From: Cherax quadricarinatus
Taxonomy: Eukaryota; Arthropoda; Malacostraca; Decapoda; Parastacidae
Assembly (NCBI RefSeq): GCF_038502225.1
Contig: NC_091292.1
Coordinates: 44,969,655 to 45,033,654 of the forward strand
Direction: 5' to 3'
Length of the DNA stretch: 64,000 bases
The first letter of the stretch is position 1; the number at the start of each line of letters is the position of its first letter. Below are positions 11,561 to 23,059 of this stretch, piece after piece. A model generated the notes under the pieces. That model was given only the letters and a program-made list of their open reading frames with translations. It did no database searches and was not told where the DNA came from. A program made the translations under genes and the position numbers.

Positions 11561-11700
11561 TAACTCCACCACACTGAATACTATGGTATCACAGTTGTTA
11601 GCTATGGTAGAACGAATGGTGTAGAAAGTTTACTAGAAGAGTATTTGGCTTTCTGTTGTATATACTGCAACCACTCACAACTCAGCACCTTTATCGTATT

Positions 11701-13822
11701 TCCACAAAACTGTACACTTTCTCGTATTTCCACAGATTGTACTGCATCATGGTTCCTGCTAGGCTTATCACTTCCCTCTTATTTAACACCACAGTATTTA
11801 TTATAGCATACCTTATCTATAAAATATGGTACCACTGTGTTTACACGGAATAAGTAATCTGCAAACGATAGTAGCTTCAGAGGTTTTAATGTTTGGGAAC
11901 AGTGTGTCAGATATTATTATACATGCAATTCCAGCGACACAATGAGTGTTGAAGACATTCCTCTCTTTAATTGTCCCAGGTGGGTCAAAAACGAGCTCTA
12001 GTCAAGCAGTCAGTAAAGTCCTTTTTTTTAGATGGACTCAGTGCAAGGAAAACACACTGGTGAGAAGGCAGGTGGATTTTTTTGTTGATTACTTTGTCTC
12101 TTTGGAATTGTCTGCCTTGGGGTTTGATCCCTCAAGGTCTTTGTAAAAGTTTCGAACCTCGGCGCACATATCAGCTGCTTCAGCAACTTCTGCAGCCTCA
12201 GTTGGATAAAGGATAATGACTTAGAATTGGTCGGCGACCATGAAATATCGAAATATCCAGTCAACTCCAGTTCTGTCCCTCCAAAAATCGAACAGTCGGA
12301 AGAGAGTGCTGTGAAACTGGCTGTAGAGAAAGAGAGTGAGAAAGAAAGTGAGAGAGAGAGAGAGAGGGCGGATTGCATTTGCTTCTGAAAAAAGACACAA
12401 AGGATAATGGTCCCTTGGTAGCATTATGTTAATGCTGGAGCAATGGTAAGAATGAAAGTGTGTTAGAAACCGAAGGCGACATGAATATCCTATAGGTAAA
12501 ACTTGACAATTACTAAGACACGTGCTAGCGTGATGGGCTGTAGCACCCGTTCGTGAATAAATCAGCCAGCAAAGTTAGCAAGGCAAGCGATGGCAATGTA
12601 AACAAACTGGAGTAGATTCTTTTCTCAAGACGCAAGCGCAAAAGTGCGCTTGCGTATGCACAACTTTCTTGGATTGCCTGCCCTCCCTCTCAGGTAATGA
12701 GAAGTAAGCAAGCTTCACCCAGAGACATGGATGCAAGCTGAATCTCCTTGCAACAAGAGCACTTTACAACCAAGAGCATGCAGTGCTCAAAGATTAACAT
12801 ATTATGACTGAAATAGAATTTTAGTGATTTTTCGTGTTCCTAGCTGCAATTCTGAGGGAGTATATTAGGTTATAACCGGGATAAGTGCCAATCTGAACTT
12901 CCTTTGGTAGTAAAGGTAATGTATCAGTGATGGTAATGGCCAGAACGGTGTAAACTAATGGTCATAATGCTGGCTCATGCCTCAGCTTATTGTGATCTGG
13001 AAACCGTCGTTACTTCCCTGACTGCCACACCTGGTTGCTGTCGTCCCTCACTTCAGTCTCTGTTTTCATTCTTTTTTATTAATTAACAATTAGTACCTCC
13101 AAGATGTATGCTCACTTATAGCCCAGAGAAGACGTAAAATATTCTGCAAGCTTAGCCCGGCAGTACATCCCTTGCATGACGGGTGCAGCTTCTCTTTAAT
13201 GAGGGAGAGGCACCATTATCCTGGTGCCAGGATCTAATCAAATTAGTAAAGCGTGAAAATTGCCATCTGAACGTTTATAGGATAACATTCCCTTTTTTCA
13301 GCTTAGCAGCTTAGGGCCAGCAGGACCACCAGGAGTGGCTGCACCACAATAAATGTACTGTGACCAGAAGATTAGTGATTATCCGTTTTAAGGCCTCGTT
13401 CCTAGTTTTTTTTTGTGTATCCACATACATTTGTGGTTCTGTCCAAAGGATGGTTATGGAGTGCACATTTAACCAGCCGCTCCGGCGACAAAATCTAAAA
13501 AAAATAATCCGCTTAAAGCAGTATTCACAACCGATAAAATCATTTTCGAATTCCAGGCAGAATGAGACGTATGGGCAAGTCTTCTTACACGTCCCTTCCC
13601 TGTTCAACAAGAAATAAACAGGTGTCTGGATGTTAGTCGATCAACAATTTTTGAAAAGTTGTATACTTCTTAAATTAGATTAGTTAATTCTTATGTATTT
13701 TTATGTCCTGCATCCAAATATCACCTTGAAAAATGCTTAATGTTATAGGTTTAAAGATACGGGACACGTAATATCTGATTATTTTATTATAATGTGCAAT
13801 ATGCGTTAGTATGTTCTAAATT
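11701..13822. other. No recognised gene
   Basis: Frames up to 116 codons occur (12028-12378 minus; 13311-13610 minus) but they are low-complexity or show no recognisable domain. The only structure noted is the GA-rich microsatellite listed separately. Confidence 0.35.
12325..12368. repeat. (GA)n-rich microsatellite
   Basis: The gagagtgagaaagaaagtgagagag-type purine run continues to a pure ga repeat. It explains the Ser-Leu-rich minus-strand frame across it. Confidence 0.85.
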
Positions 13823-14545
13823 CTAATCCGTACCTACTCTCTGCATTTTTGCTTGTCGCTGATAGCGGGCTGAAGAATCATCTCTTGCTAACGTCCAGGA
13901 ACAGTCTGCAAGCATTCTTGTGCCCCATTTGCCCTGGTACCATTTTTCCATGGTTGAAATATCTTGGTGAAACCTTTCACCATGTTCGTCACTAACTGCC
14001 TCACAGTTCGCTGGAAAAAAGTCTAAATGTGAGTCCAAAAAGTGGATTTTAAGTGACAAGTTACATCCCATGTTCTTGTAAGCCTTGATGAGGTTTTCCA
14101 CCAATTCTTCATAGTTGCCTTCCCTTCTGTTTCCGAGAAATCCCTTCGCCACTAACTTGAATGCTTCTCAAGCAGCTTTCTCCTCCCCATGAAGGTCTGA
14201 TTCAAAGTCACCATCTTTAAGAAGCTGTCGAATCTGAGGACCACTGAAGACTTCCTTTCTTATTTTAGCGTCGCTCAGTGAGGGGAATTTTGATGTTAAA
14301 TACTTGAATCCCTGACGGGATTTGTCCAGAGCTTTCACAAAGTTTTTCATGAGCCCCAGTTTTGTGTATAGTGGTGGTAGCAAAATTTTGTTTGGTTCAA
14401 TGAGAGGTGAATGTTGAACATTTTTCATCCCAGGCTCCAATGATTGACGAGGTGGCCAGTCTCTCCTGATGTCCTATTCACACAGAAAGCAGCAGTACTT
14501 GGTGTATCCGCCCTGTTTGGCTAAGAAAATCACCTACCTTTCACC
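13823..14545 (-). pseudogene. Broken copy of a dispersed arthropod protein family of unknown function
   Basis: Three same-frame blocks follow one another on the minus strand. The first is QGGYTKYCCFLCE (about 14,500). The second is IEPNKILLPPLYTKLGLMKN, KALDKSRQGFKYL and GPQIRQLLKDGDFE (14168-14440). The third is FLGNRREGNYEELV, MGCNLSLKIHFLDSHLDFFP, EAVSDEHGERFHQDI, MEKWYQGKW and MLADCSW (13823-14152). I remember this block order from many insect and crustacean genomes as a multi-copy, probably transposon-linked family. Two in-frame stops (TAG after FLCE, TGA after GEEKAA) each replace what is normally Trp in my recollection. Function is unknown. Most of the residues in between are kept, so decay is recent. 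Confidence 0.7.
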
Positions 14546-15239
14546 TCAAAATATAAACTTGCACATCACAACCACCTTCTATGACTGCTGGAACAATAAT
14601 GAAGGTCAGTCAGACTGTGAGTGTGGTAAGAAACACACTGCCACAAGCGTGTTGGAACCTGTTGTGACACGTAGGTGTATATTGAAAAGTAGAGCTAACA
14701 AACAATTTTAACCTTGATATTCATTATCAGTGACCTAAAATTAGTTGGAAATTGCTACTCTGGTCTCGGAAGCATTTTGGTTGTTGACCAGTGAATTTTA
14801 TTTTGAGTCATAACCTGACAGGTAGCATTATATCTAAGATACTCTACAATCAGGTTTCGAAATAAAATGAGATTCAAATAATAGATTGCATTATGTATAT
14901 TCATTGACTTAAATACATATTTATTGTGACTGAGGAAGCAGTATAACGAAAGACCCAGAGGAAAGCACAACATTTAACGTTTCCTTCCGCAGGTACACGT
15001 TCTCCAGTAGAATATGTAGGAAAGTTGATAATACCTAGCTGTAGTTGTGAGCTGTTAGTAACCGGTGGTTCGTACCTAGTGGTTACTAGCAACAGTTGAT
15101 GACTGGTGGTGCTTACCTATGCATGATGCCTGATCGAACGTTGCGTGGGTTGATAATTTGTGGTACCAAGTGTGGCTTGATGGCTGATGGTATTTAGTTG
15201 TAGTTGATGGCTGGTGGTACATTATTGTGGGAGATAACT
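14546..15239. other. No recognised gene; right part grades into a minisatellite
   Basis: No frame of note. From about 15,050 the words ggtggt and gatggctggtggtac recur at irregular spacing, apparently degenerate precursors of the array that follows. Confidence 0.4.
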
Positions 15240-15722
15240 GGTAGTACCCAAGAAGGGATGGTGGTACTCAGCAAGGGATGGTTATACAAAGCAAGGGATG
15301 GTGATACCCACAAAGGATGGTGGTAGCAGTAAAGGATGATGGTACCAGCAAATGGTACCAGCGATGATTGTACCAACAAGGGATGTTAGTACCAGAATGG
15401 GATAGTGGTACCCAACAAGGGATGGTGGCACCAGCCAACAATGGATGATGATACTAGCAAGAGATGGTGGTACCAGCAAGGGATGATGGTACCTCGCAAG
15501 GGATGGTGGTACCACCAAGGGATGGTGGTAACAGCAAGGGATGGTGGTACCTCACAAGGAATGGTGGTACCAGCAAGGGATGGTGGTACCTCGCAAGGAA
15601 TGGTGGTACCAGCAAGGAATGGTGGTACCTCACAAGGAATGGTGGTACCAGCAAGGGATGGTGGTACCTCACAAGGAATGGTGGTACCAGCAAGGGATGG
15701 TGGTACCCAGGAAAGGATGGTG
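15240..15722. repeat. 19-20-bp minisatellite (gggatggtggtaccagcaa)
   Basis: About 24 units alternate between endings cagcaa and ctcacaa or ctcgcaa, giving a 39-bp dimeric period in the right half. Each unit carries ggtacc. Long frames on both strands across it (such as 15386-15811 minus) simply reflect the stop-free unit. Confidence 0.9.
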
Positions 15723-16074
15723 GTCAACTTCAAATCGGGCAAAAAATTAAAGATTGAATGAAGCTGGAATAACACTATGGTTGTGGTGGTTGCCGACACC
15801 GTGTGATGCAAGTAACAGATGGCAATACTGACACGGCTGGAATGGCGTTGAAGAGCTGCGAATTTCCCGGCTGAAACCTAGTACCATGGCACTGCTTGAA
15901 ACATAAAGATATTGGTTATGATTTCTGAGTGAGTGAGCTTAGGTTAAGCTTTGGTCAGTCTGGCTCGGGTAGGTTTGATTAAGTAATGCTCGGAATACAG
16001 TGTTATTTTGTTATCCTTTCATTCAGACTAAACCTGGCAACTACTGACTCGTTTTCCTGGTACTTTCATGAGTG

Positions 16075-16935
16075 TTTTACTCACACGCTGTTGCTTGAAA
16101 TCATTTACACACACACTGTTGTTTGAGATTATGTACTCACACATTGTTGTTTGAGATCATTTACTCACACACTTGTTTGGGATCATTTACTCACACACTT
16201 GTTCTCTCTAGGCTGGAATACTGCTGTACATTAACATCTCCATACAAAGCAGGTGAAATCGCAGATCTAGAGAGTGTACAGATATCCTTTACTGCACGTA
16301 TAAGTTCTGTCAAGCACCTTAACTACTGGGAACGCTTGGAAGCACTTGACTTGTACTCGTTGGAACGCAGGAGGGAGAGATATATCATAATCTACACTTG
16401 GAAAATCTTGGAAGGAATGGTCCCAAATCTGCACACAGAAATCACTCCCTACGAAAGTAAAAGACTGGGCAGGCGATGCAAAATGCCGCCAATAAAAAGT
16501 AGGGGCGCCATTGGTACACTAAGAGAAAACACCATAAGTGTCCGGGGCCCAAAACTGTTCAACAGCCTCCCATCAAGCATTAGGGGAATTGCCAATAAAC
16601 CCCTGGCTGCCTTCAAGAGAGAGCTGGACAGATACCTAAAGTCAGTGCCGGATCAGCCGGGCTGTGGCTCGTACGTCGGACTGCGTGCGGCCAGCAGTAA
16701 CAGCCTAGTTGATCAGGCCCTGATCCATCGGGAGGCCTGGTCATGGACCGGGCCGCGGGGGCGTTGATCCCCGGAATAACCTCCAGGTAACCTCCAGGTA
16801 ACTGTTGTCTGAGAACATTCACTCACACACTGTTGTCTGAACATTTACTCACACACTGTTGTTTGAGATCATTTACAAACACACTTGTTTGAGATCATTT
16901 ACTCACACACTGTTGTCTGAGATCATTTCCTAAAT
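16075..16935. repeat. 28-bp minisatellite (ttgtttgagatcatttactcacacactg), interrupted by LINE copy A4
   Basis: Units of actcacacactgttgtttg followed by agatcattt occur at 16,075-16,205 and again at 16,800-16,935. They were evidently one array before the LINE insertion at 16,206-16,800. Confidence 0.8.
16206..16800 (+). mobile_element. Copy A4: 5'-truncated family A LINE, 3' end of ORF2 and tail
   Basis: The plus frame (16123-16767, in which only the part after about 16,206 is LINE) contains LSRLEYCCTLTSPYKAGEIA, YWERLEALDLYSLERRRER, IIIYTWKILEG, GPKLFNSLPSSIRGI and AFKRELDRYLK, ending at a stop at 16,765. This is the complete C-terminal tail of family A ORF2 without frameshifts, the best-preserved version here. 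The 3' end is two copies of acctccaggta, equivalent to the tacctggag repeats of the minus-strand copies. Truncation leaves no RT catalytic part. Confidence 0.85.
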
Positions 16936-17101
16936 CTCTGGTATTAATCAGTTTTTCCAAATTAGATTTTGCTCTTAATTTTCTAACTTCTCTCATTCAC
17001 TTTCACGTGTCTCTACAAGTTCATCATTTGGGGCTTTAACATTTCGGTGTATAAAGCATATTAGATATCGTTTTCGGATCTATTTTCCAAACTGTGGTAA
17101 C

Positions 17102-17175
17102 AGCGCCTGGCTGGTGTAACCCCTGACTGGTATCAGCACCTGGCTGGTGTCAGCCCCTGGTTGGTGTCAGCGCCT
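17102..17175. repeat. Short ~20-bp tandem repeat (ctggctggtgtcagcgc)
   Basis: About four imperfect units directly precede the 24-bp array. Confidence 0.7.
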
Positions 17176-20100
17176 GTCTGAAGTTGTCAGTTACACGTAC
17201 CAGAAAGTTGTCAGCTGCACGTACCAGAAAGTTGTCAGTTACACGTACCAGAAAGTTGTCAGGTACACGAATCAGGAAGTTGTCGGGTACACGTACCAGG
17301 AAATTGTCTGATACACGTACCAGAAAGTTGTCAGCTACACGTACCAGAAAGTTGTCAGATACACGTACCTGAAAGTTGTCAGGTACACGAACCAGGAAGT
17401 TGTCGGGTACACGTACCAGAAAGTTGTCAGATACACGTACCAGAAAGTTGTCAGATACACGTACCACGAAGTTGTCAGATACAAGTACCAGAAAGTTGTC
17501 AGCTACACGTACCAGAAATTTGTCAGATACACGTATCAGAAAATTGTAAGTTACACGTACCAGAAAGTTGTCAGATACAAGTACCAGGAAGTTGTCGGGA
17601 ACACGTACCAAAAAGTTGTCAGATACACCTACCAGAAAGTTGTCAGCTACACATACGAGAAAGTTCTCAGATACACCTACCAGAAAGTTGTCAGAAACAC
17701 GTACCAGAAAGTTGTCAGCTACACGTACCAGAAATTTGTCAGATACACGTATCAGAAAATTGTAAGTTACACGTACCAGAAAGTTGTCAGATACAAGTAC
17801 CAGGAAGTTGTCGGGAACACGTACCAAAAAGTTGTCAGATACACCTACCAGAAAGTTGTCAGCTACACGTACCAGAAAGTTCTCAGATACACCTACCAGA
17901 AAGTTGTCAGAAACACGTACCAGAAAGTTGTCAGCTACACGTACCAGAAAGTTGCCAGCTACACGTACCAGAAAGATGTCAGATACACCTACCAGAAAGT
18001 TGTAAGATGCACGTACCAGAAAGTTGTCAGCTGCACGTACCAGAAAGTTGTCAGATACACCTACCAGAAAGTTGTAAGATGCACGTACCAGAAAGTTGTC
18101 AGCTACACATACCAGAAAGATGTCAGATACACCTACCAGAAAGTTGTAAGATGCACGTCCCAGAAAGTTGTCAGCTGCACGTACCAGAAAGTTGTCAGAT
18201 ACACCTACCAGAAAGTTGTCAGATACACGTACCAGAAAGTTGTCAGATACACGTACCAGAAAGTTGTCAGTTACACGTATCAGAAAGTTGTCAGAAACAC
18301 GTACCAGAAAGTTGTCAGCTACACGTACCAGAAAGTTGCCAGATACACGTACCAGGAAGTTGTCAGATACACGTACCAGGAAGTTGTCGGGTACACGTAC
18401 GAGGAAGTTGTCAGATACACGTACCAGAAAGTTGTCAGATACACGTACCAGAAAGTTGTCAGATACACGTACCAGAAAGTTGTCAGATACACGTATCAGA
18501 AAGTTGTAAGTTACACGTACCAGAAAGTTGTCAGATTCACGTGCCAGAAAGTTGTCAGATACAAGTACCAGGAAGTTGTCGGGTACACGTACCAAAAAGT
18601 TGTCAGATACACCTACCAGAAAGTTGTCAGCTACACGTACCAGAAAGTTGTCAGATACACCTACCAGAAAGTTGTCAGAAACACGTTCCAGAAAGTTGTC
18701 AGCTACACGTACCAGAAAGTTGTCAGCTACATGTACCAGAAAGATGTCAGATACACCTACCAGAAAGTTGTAAGATGCACGTACCAGAAAGTTGTCAGCT
18801 GCACGTACCAGAAAGTTGTCAGATACACCTACCAGAAAGTTGTAAGATGCACGTACCAGAAAGTTGTCAGCTACACATACCAGAAAGATGTCAGATACAC
18901 CTACAAGAAAGTTGTAAGATGCACGTACCAGAAAGTTGTCAGATACACGTACCAGAAAGTTGTCAGCTACACGTACCAGAAAGTTGTCAGATACACGTAC
19001 CAGAAAGTTGTCAGTTACACGTACCAGGAAGTTGTCAGACACACGTACCAGAAAGTTGTCAGATACACGTACCACGAAGTTGTCAGATACACGTACCAGA
19101 AAGTTGTCAGTTACACGTATCAGAAAGTTGTCAGAAACACGTACCAGAAAGTTGTCAGCTACACGTACCAGAAAGTTGCCAGATACACGTACCAGGAAGT
19201 TGTCAGATACACGTACCAGGAAGTTGTCGGGTACACGTGCCAGAAAGTTGTCAGATACACGTACCAGAAAGTTGTCAGATGCACGTATCAGAAAGTTGTC
19301 AGAAGCACTTACCAGAAAGTTGTCAGATGCACGTACCAGAAAGTTGTCAGATACACGTACCAGAAAGTTGTCAGCTACACGTACCAGAAAGTTGTCAGAT
19401 AAACGTACCAGAAAGTTGTCAGTTACACGTACCAGGAAGTTGTCAGATACACGTACCACAAAGTTGTCAGATACACGTACCAGAAAGTTGTCAGATACAC
19501 GTTCCAGAAAGTTGTCAGATATATGTATAAGAAAGTTGTAAGTTACACGTACCAGAAAGTTGTCAGATTCACGTGCCAGAAAGTTGTCAGATACAAGTAC
19601 CAGGAAGTTGTCGGGTACACGTACCAAAAAGTTGTAAGATACACCTACCAGAAAGTTGTCAGCTACACGTACCAGAAAGTTGTCAGATACACCTACCAGA
19701 AAGTTGTCAGATACACCTACCAGAAAGTTGTAAGAGGCACGTACCAGAAAGTTGTTAGCTACACATACCAGAAAGATGTCAGACACACCTACAAGAAAGT
19801 TGTAAGATGCACGTACCAGAAAGTTGTCAGATACACGTACCAGAAAGTTGTCAGCTACACGTACCAGAAAGTTGTCAGGTACACGTACCAGAAAGTTGTC
19901 AGATACACCTACCAGTGTCAGACACACGAACCAGAAAGTTGTCAGATACACGTACCTGAAAGCTGTGAGATACACGTGTCAGAAAGTTGTCAGCAACACG
20001 TACCAGAAAGTTGTCAGATGCACGTACCCGAAAGCTGTAAGATACACGTATCAGAAAGTTGTCAGATACACGTACCAGAAAGTTGTCAGATGCACGAACA

Positions 20101-21645
20101 AGAAAGCTGTAAGATACACGTATCAGAAAGTTGCCAGATACACGTACCAGAAAGTTGTCAGCTACACGTACCAGAAAGTTGTCAGATACACGTACCAGAA
20201 AGCTGTAAGATACACGTATCAGGAAATTGTCAGATACACGTATCAGAAAGTTGTCAGAAACACGTACCAGAAAGTTGTTAGTTACACGTACCAGAAAGCT
20301 GTCAGATACACGTATCAGAAAGTTGTCAGGTACACGTTCCAGAAAGTTGTCAGCTACACGTACGAGAAAGTTGTCAGTTACACGTACCAGAAAGCTGTCA
20401 GAAACACGTACCAGAAAGTTGTCAGTTACACGTACCTGGAAGTTGTCAGATACACGTACCAGGAAGTTGTCGGGTACATGTACCAGAAAGTTGTCAGATA
20501 CACGCACCAGAAAGTTGTCAGATGCAAGTACCAGAAAGTTGTCAGATGCACGTACCAGAAAGTTGTCAGTTGCACGTACCAGAAAGTTGTCAGATACACG
20601 TACCAGAAAGTTGTCAGCTACACGTACCAGAAAGTTGTCAGATACACGTACCAGAAAGTTGTCAGTTACACGTACCAGGAAGTTGTCAGATACACGTACC
20701 AGAAAGTTGTCAGATACACGTACCAGAAAGTTGTCAGATACACGTTCCAGAAAGTTGTAAGTTACACGTACCAGGAAGTTGTCAGATACACGTACCAGGA
20801 AGTTGTCGGGTACAAGTACCAGAAAGTTGTCAGATACACGTACCAGAAAGTTGTCAGATGCACGTACCAGAAAGTTGTCAGTTACACGTACTAGGAAGTT
20901 GTCGGGTACACGTACCAGAAAGTTGTCAGATACACGTACCAGGAAGTTGTCAGATACACTTACCAGAAAGTTGTCAGATACACGTACCAGGAAGTTGTCA
21001 GATACACTTACCAGAAAGTTGTCAGCTACACGTACCAGAAAGTTGTCAGGTACACGTACCAGAAAGTTGTCAGATACACGTACCAGAAAGTTTTCAGATA
21101 CACGTAGCAGAAAGTTGTCAGATACACGTACCAGAAAGCTGTCAGGTACACGTATCAGAAAGTTGTCAGATACACGTACTAGAAAGTTGTGAGGTACACG
21201 TATCAGAAAGTTGTAAGTAACACGTACCAGAAAGTTGTCAGCTACACGTACCAGAAAGTTGTCAGATACACGTATCAGAAAGTTGTCAGGTACACGTACC
21301 AGAAAGTTGTCAGATACACGTATCAGAAAGTTGTCAGATACACGTACCAGAAAGTTGTCAGATACACGTACCAGAAAGTTGTCAGATACACGTATCAAAA
21401 AGTTGTCAGGTACACGTACCAGAAAGTTGTCAGATACACGTATCAGAAAGTTGTCAGGTACACGTACCAGAAAGTTGTCAGATACACGTATCAGAAAGTT
21501 GTCAGGTACACGTACCAGAAAGTTGTCAGATACACGTATCAGAAAGTTGTCAGCTACACGTACCAGAAAGTTGTCAGATACACGTATCAGAAAGTTGTCA
21601 GATACACGTACCAGAAAGTTGTCAGATACAAGTACAATTACAAGT
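17176..21645. repeat. 24-bp minisatellite, ~185 copies, with higher-order structure
   Basis: The consensus unit is gtaccagaaagttgtcagat followed by acac. The base after gtcag varies freely between a, c, t and g from unit to unit. Since 24 is divisible by 3 and most frames of the unit lack stops, enormous frames arise: minus 17150-19975 (941 codons, octapeptide VRVSDNFL) and plus 18007-19530 (octapeptide HVPESCQI). Phase breaks at about 19,912 (cacctaccagtgtcagac), where the minus frames switch. Blocks repeat at 216 bp (17,568 vs 17,784) and at 1,032 bp (18,531 vs 19,563). No promoter or flanking coding sequence was seen. I read it as non-coding satellite. Confidence 0.95.
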
Positions 21646-22149
21646 ACAAGTGCATATTATTGTAAACAGTGAAAAATGTAACTTATTTAGCGACAGAAAA
21701 ACATCAAAGAAGAAATGTCAATAAACTAGAGTGAAAGGAACGAGAGAGAGACACACACACAAACGTGAAAAAAATTGTATATATTAACGGATTAATGTTT
21801 TCAAATCATAAGGAAAAATGTCATTCACTGCCTTAGTTGTGACGACTTTCAAACATTTACAATCTCATTCATCAGAAGTTTTGAGCATCGATACACATGA
21901 CTCAGTTCTGATAGCTCGTATTTGTATTCTCATAATTAGACTCGCCATATTTCGTGGCTACTATGACCTAGATCACATTCTACAAGATACTTGTACGAAG
22001 TATCTAACACAAAAGTCACGCAAGATGTTTTACCTGTTACATTACGTTTCGCTTCTGGATTGCGAAACGTTGCCACAGTAAAATGTTGCCCTTTTACCAG
22101 GTTTCAAATAGGGAAATGAAATTTGTCAGCCGAAGCTGAGAGAGTCAAA
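21646..22149. other. No recognised gene
   Basis: An 87-codon plus frame (21818-22081, MSFTALVVTTFKHLQ...) has no domain I recognise. The segment is AT-rich with a short (ac)n run near 21,755. Confidence 0.35.
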
Positions 22150-22885
22150 TCGGGCAGTGAAGACACTGTCATACATCATGACAGTGAAGATACTGTCATG
22201 CATCATGACAGTGAAGATACTGTCATGCATCATGACAGTGAAGATACTGTCATGCATCATGACAGTGAAGACACTGTCATACATCAGGGCAGTGAAGATA
22301 CTGTCATGCATCAGGGCAGTGAAGACACTGTTATGCATCATGACAGTGAAGACACTGTCATGCATCATGACAGTGAAGACACTGTCACGCATCATGACAC
22401 TGAAGACACTGTCATGCATCATGACAGTGAAGACACTGTCATGCATCATGATGACAGTGAAGATACTGTCATACATCATGGCAGTGAAGACACTGTCATG
22501 CATCAAGGCAGTGAAGATACTGTCATGCATCATGACAGTGAAGACACTGTCATGCATCATGACAGTGAAGACACTGTCACGCATCATGACAGTGAAGACA
22601 CTGTCATACATCAGGGCAGTGAAGATACTGTCATGCATCATGACAGTGAAGACACTGTCATGCATCATGACAGTGAAGACACTGTCATGCATCATGACAG
22701 TGAAGACACTGTCATGCATCATGACAGTGAAGACACTGTCATGCATCAGGGCAGTGAAGATACTGTCACGCATCATGACAGTGAAGACGCTGTCATGCAT
22801 CAAGGCAGTGAAGATACTGTCACGCATCATGACAGTGAAGACACTGTCATACATCATGGCAGTGAAGATACTGTCACGCATCCCA
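22150..22885. repeat. 27-bp minisatellite whose every unit is a hairpin
   Basis: About 27 units of gaagacactgtcatgcatca plus tgacagt. Within each unit catgacagtg and cactgtcatg are perfect inverted repeats around the loop aaga, so single strands could fold into a row of 10-bp-stem hairpins. The nonapeptide SEDTVMHHD in the plus frame 22123-22938 is a by-product; all three plus frames and at least one minus frame are open. One unit (near 22,446) has an extra atg. Confidence 0.93.
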
Positions 22886-23059
22886 TTATTGATTCAAGAA
22901 GTGATTCAACTTTAATGGTTTCCTGCCAGCAGAGATAATTTATTAATTTTGGATTATATATCACAAGTTTATATAAAAAATACAACTTATGAAGTCAACA
23001 AAAAAGGAATTCACATTATTTGTATGAAATTACTAAAAGTAAAGCAGAGTAAGATATGA

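Larger units (their letters stand above)
6331..11700 (-). mobile_element. Family A LINE copy A1, decayed and carrying two nested insertions
   Basis: Read on the minus strand, this is a two-ORF non-LTR retrotransposon. The 5' leader lies near 11.55-11.7 kb, ORF1 to about 10.66 kb, and the endonuclease-RT ORF2 leftward to a short-repeat 3' end (two copies of tatacctgga at 6331-6352). It is the same family as the copies at 9.4, 16.2 and 40.1-59.6 kb; the leader at 11.54-11.7 kb clearly resembles 59.46-59.63 kb. It is interrupted by a family B fragment (6609-7772) and by a second family A copy (9418-10372). Clade is uncertain: the RT blocks suggest the CR1/Jockey group. Confidence 0.75.

Noticed and set aside
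12028..12378. 116-codon Ser-rich minus frame as a gene
   Set aside because: Its N-terminal part is the translated GA microsatellite and the rest shows no recognisable domain.
17150..19975. A 941-codon open frame of VRVSDNFL octapeptides (and 507-codon HVPESCQI and 499-codon relatives) as a repetitive structural protein gene
   Set aside because: Several frames on both strands are open for the same reason: a stop-free 24-bp unit. The most variable base is non-synonymous in this frame, and there is no promoter, signal peptide or non-repeat domain.
17176..21645. Cluster of hypoxia-response-like ACGTG cores in the 24-bp array
   Set aside because: A 5-bp core repeated because the unit repeats. 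There is no neighbouring gene and no flanking consensus, so no regulatory claim is justified.
21818..22081. 87-codon frame as a small gene
   Set aside because: No domain, no upstream signals, and length within chance expectation for AT-rich sequence without frame-specific composition.
22123..22938. 271-codon SEDTVMHHD repeat protein
   Set aside because: The 27-bp unit leaves all three plus frames open, and the hairpin structure explains its conservation better than coding.
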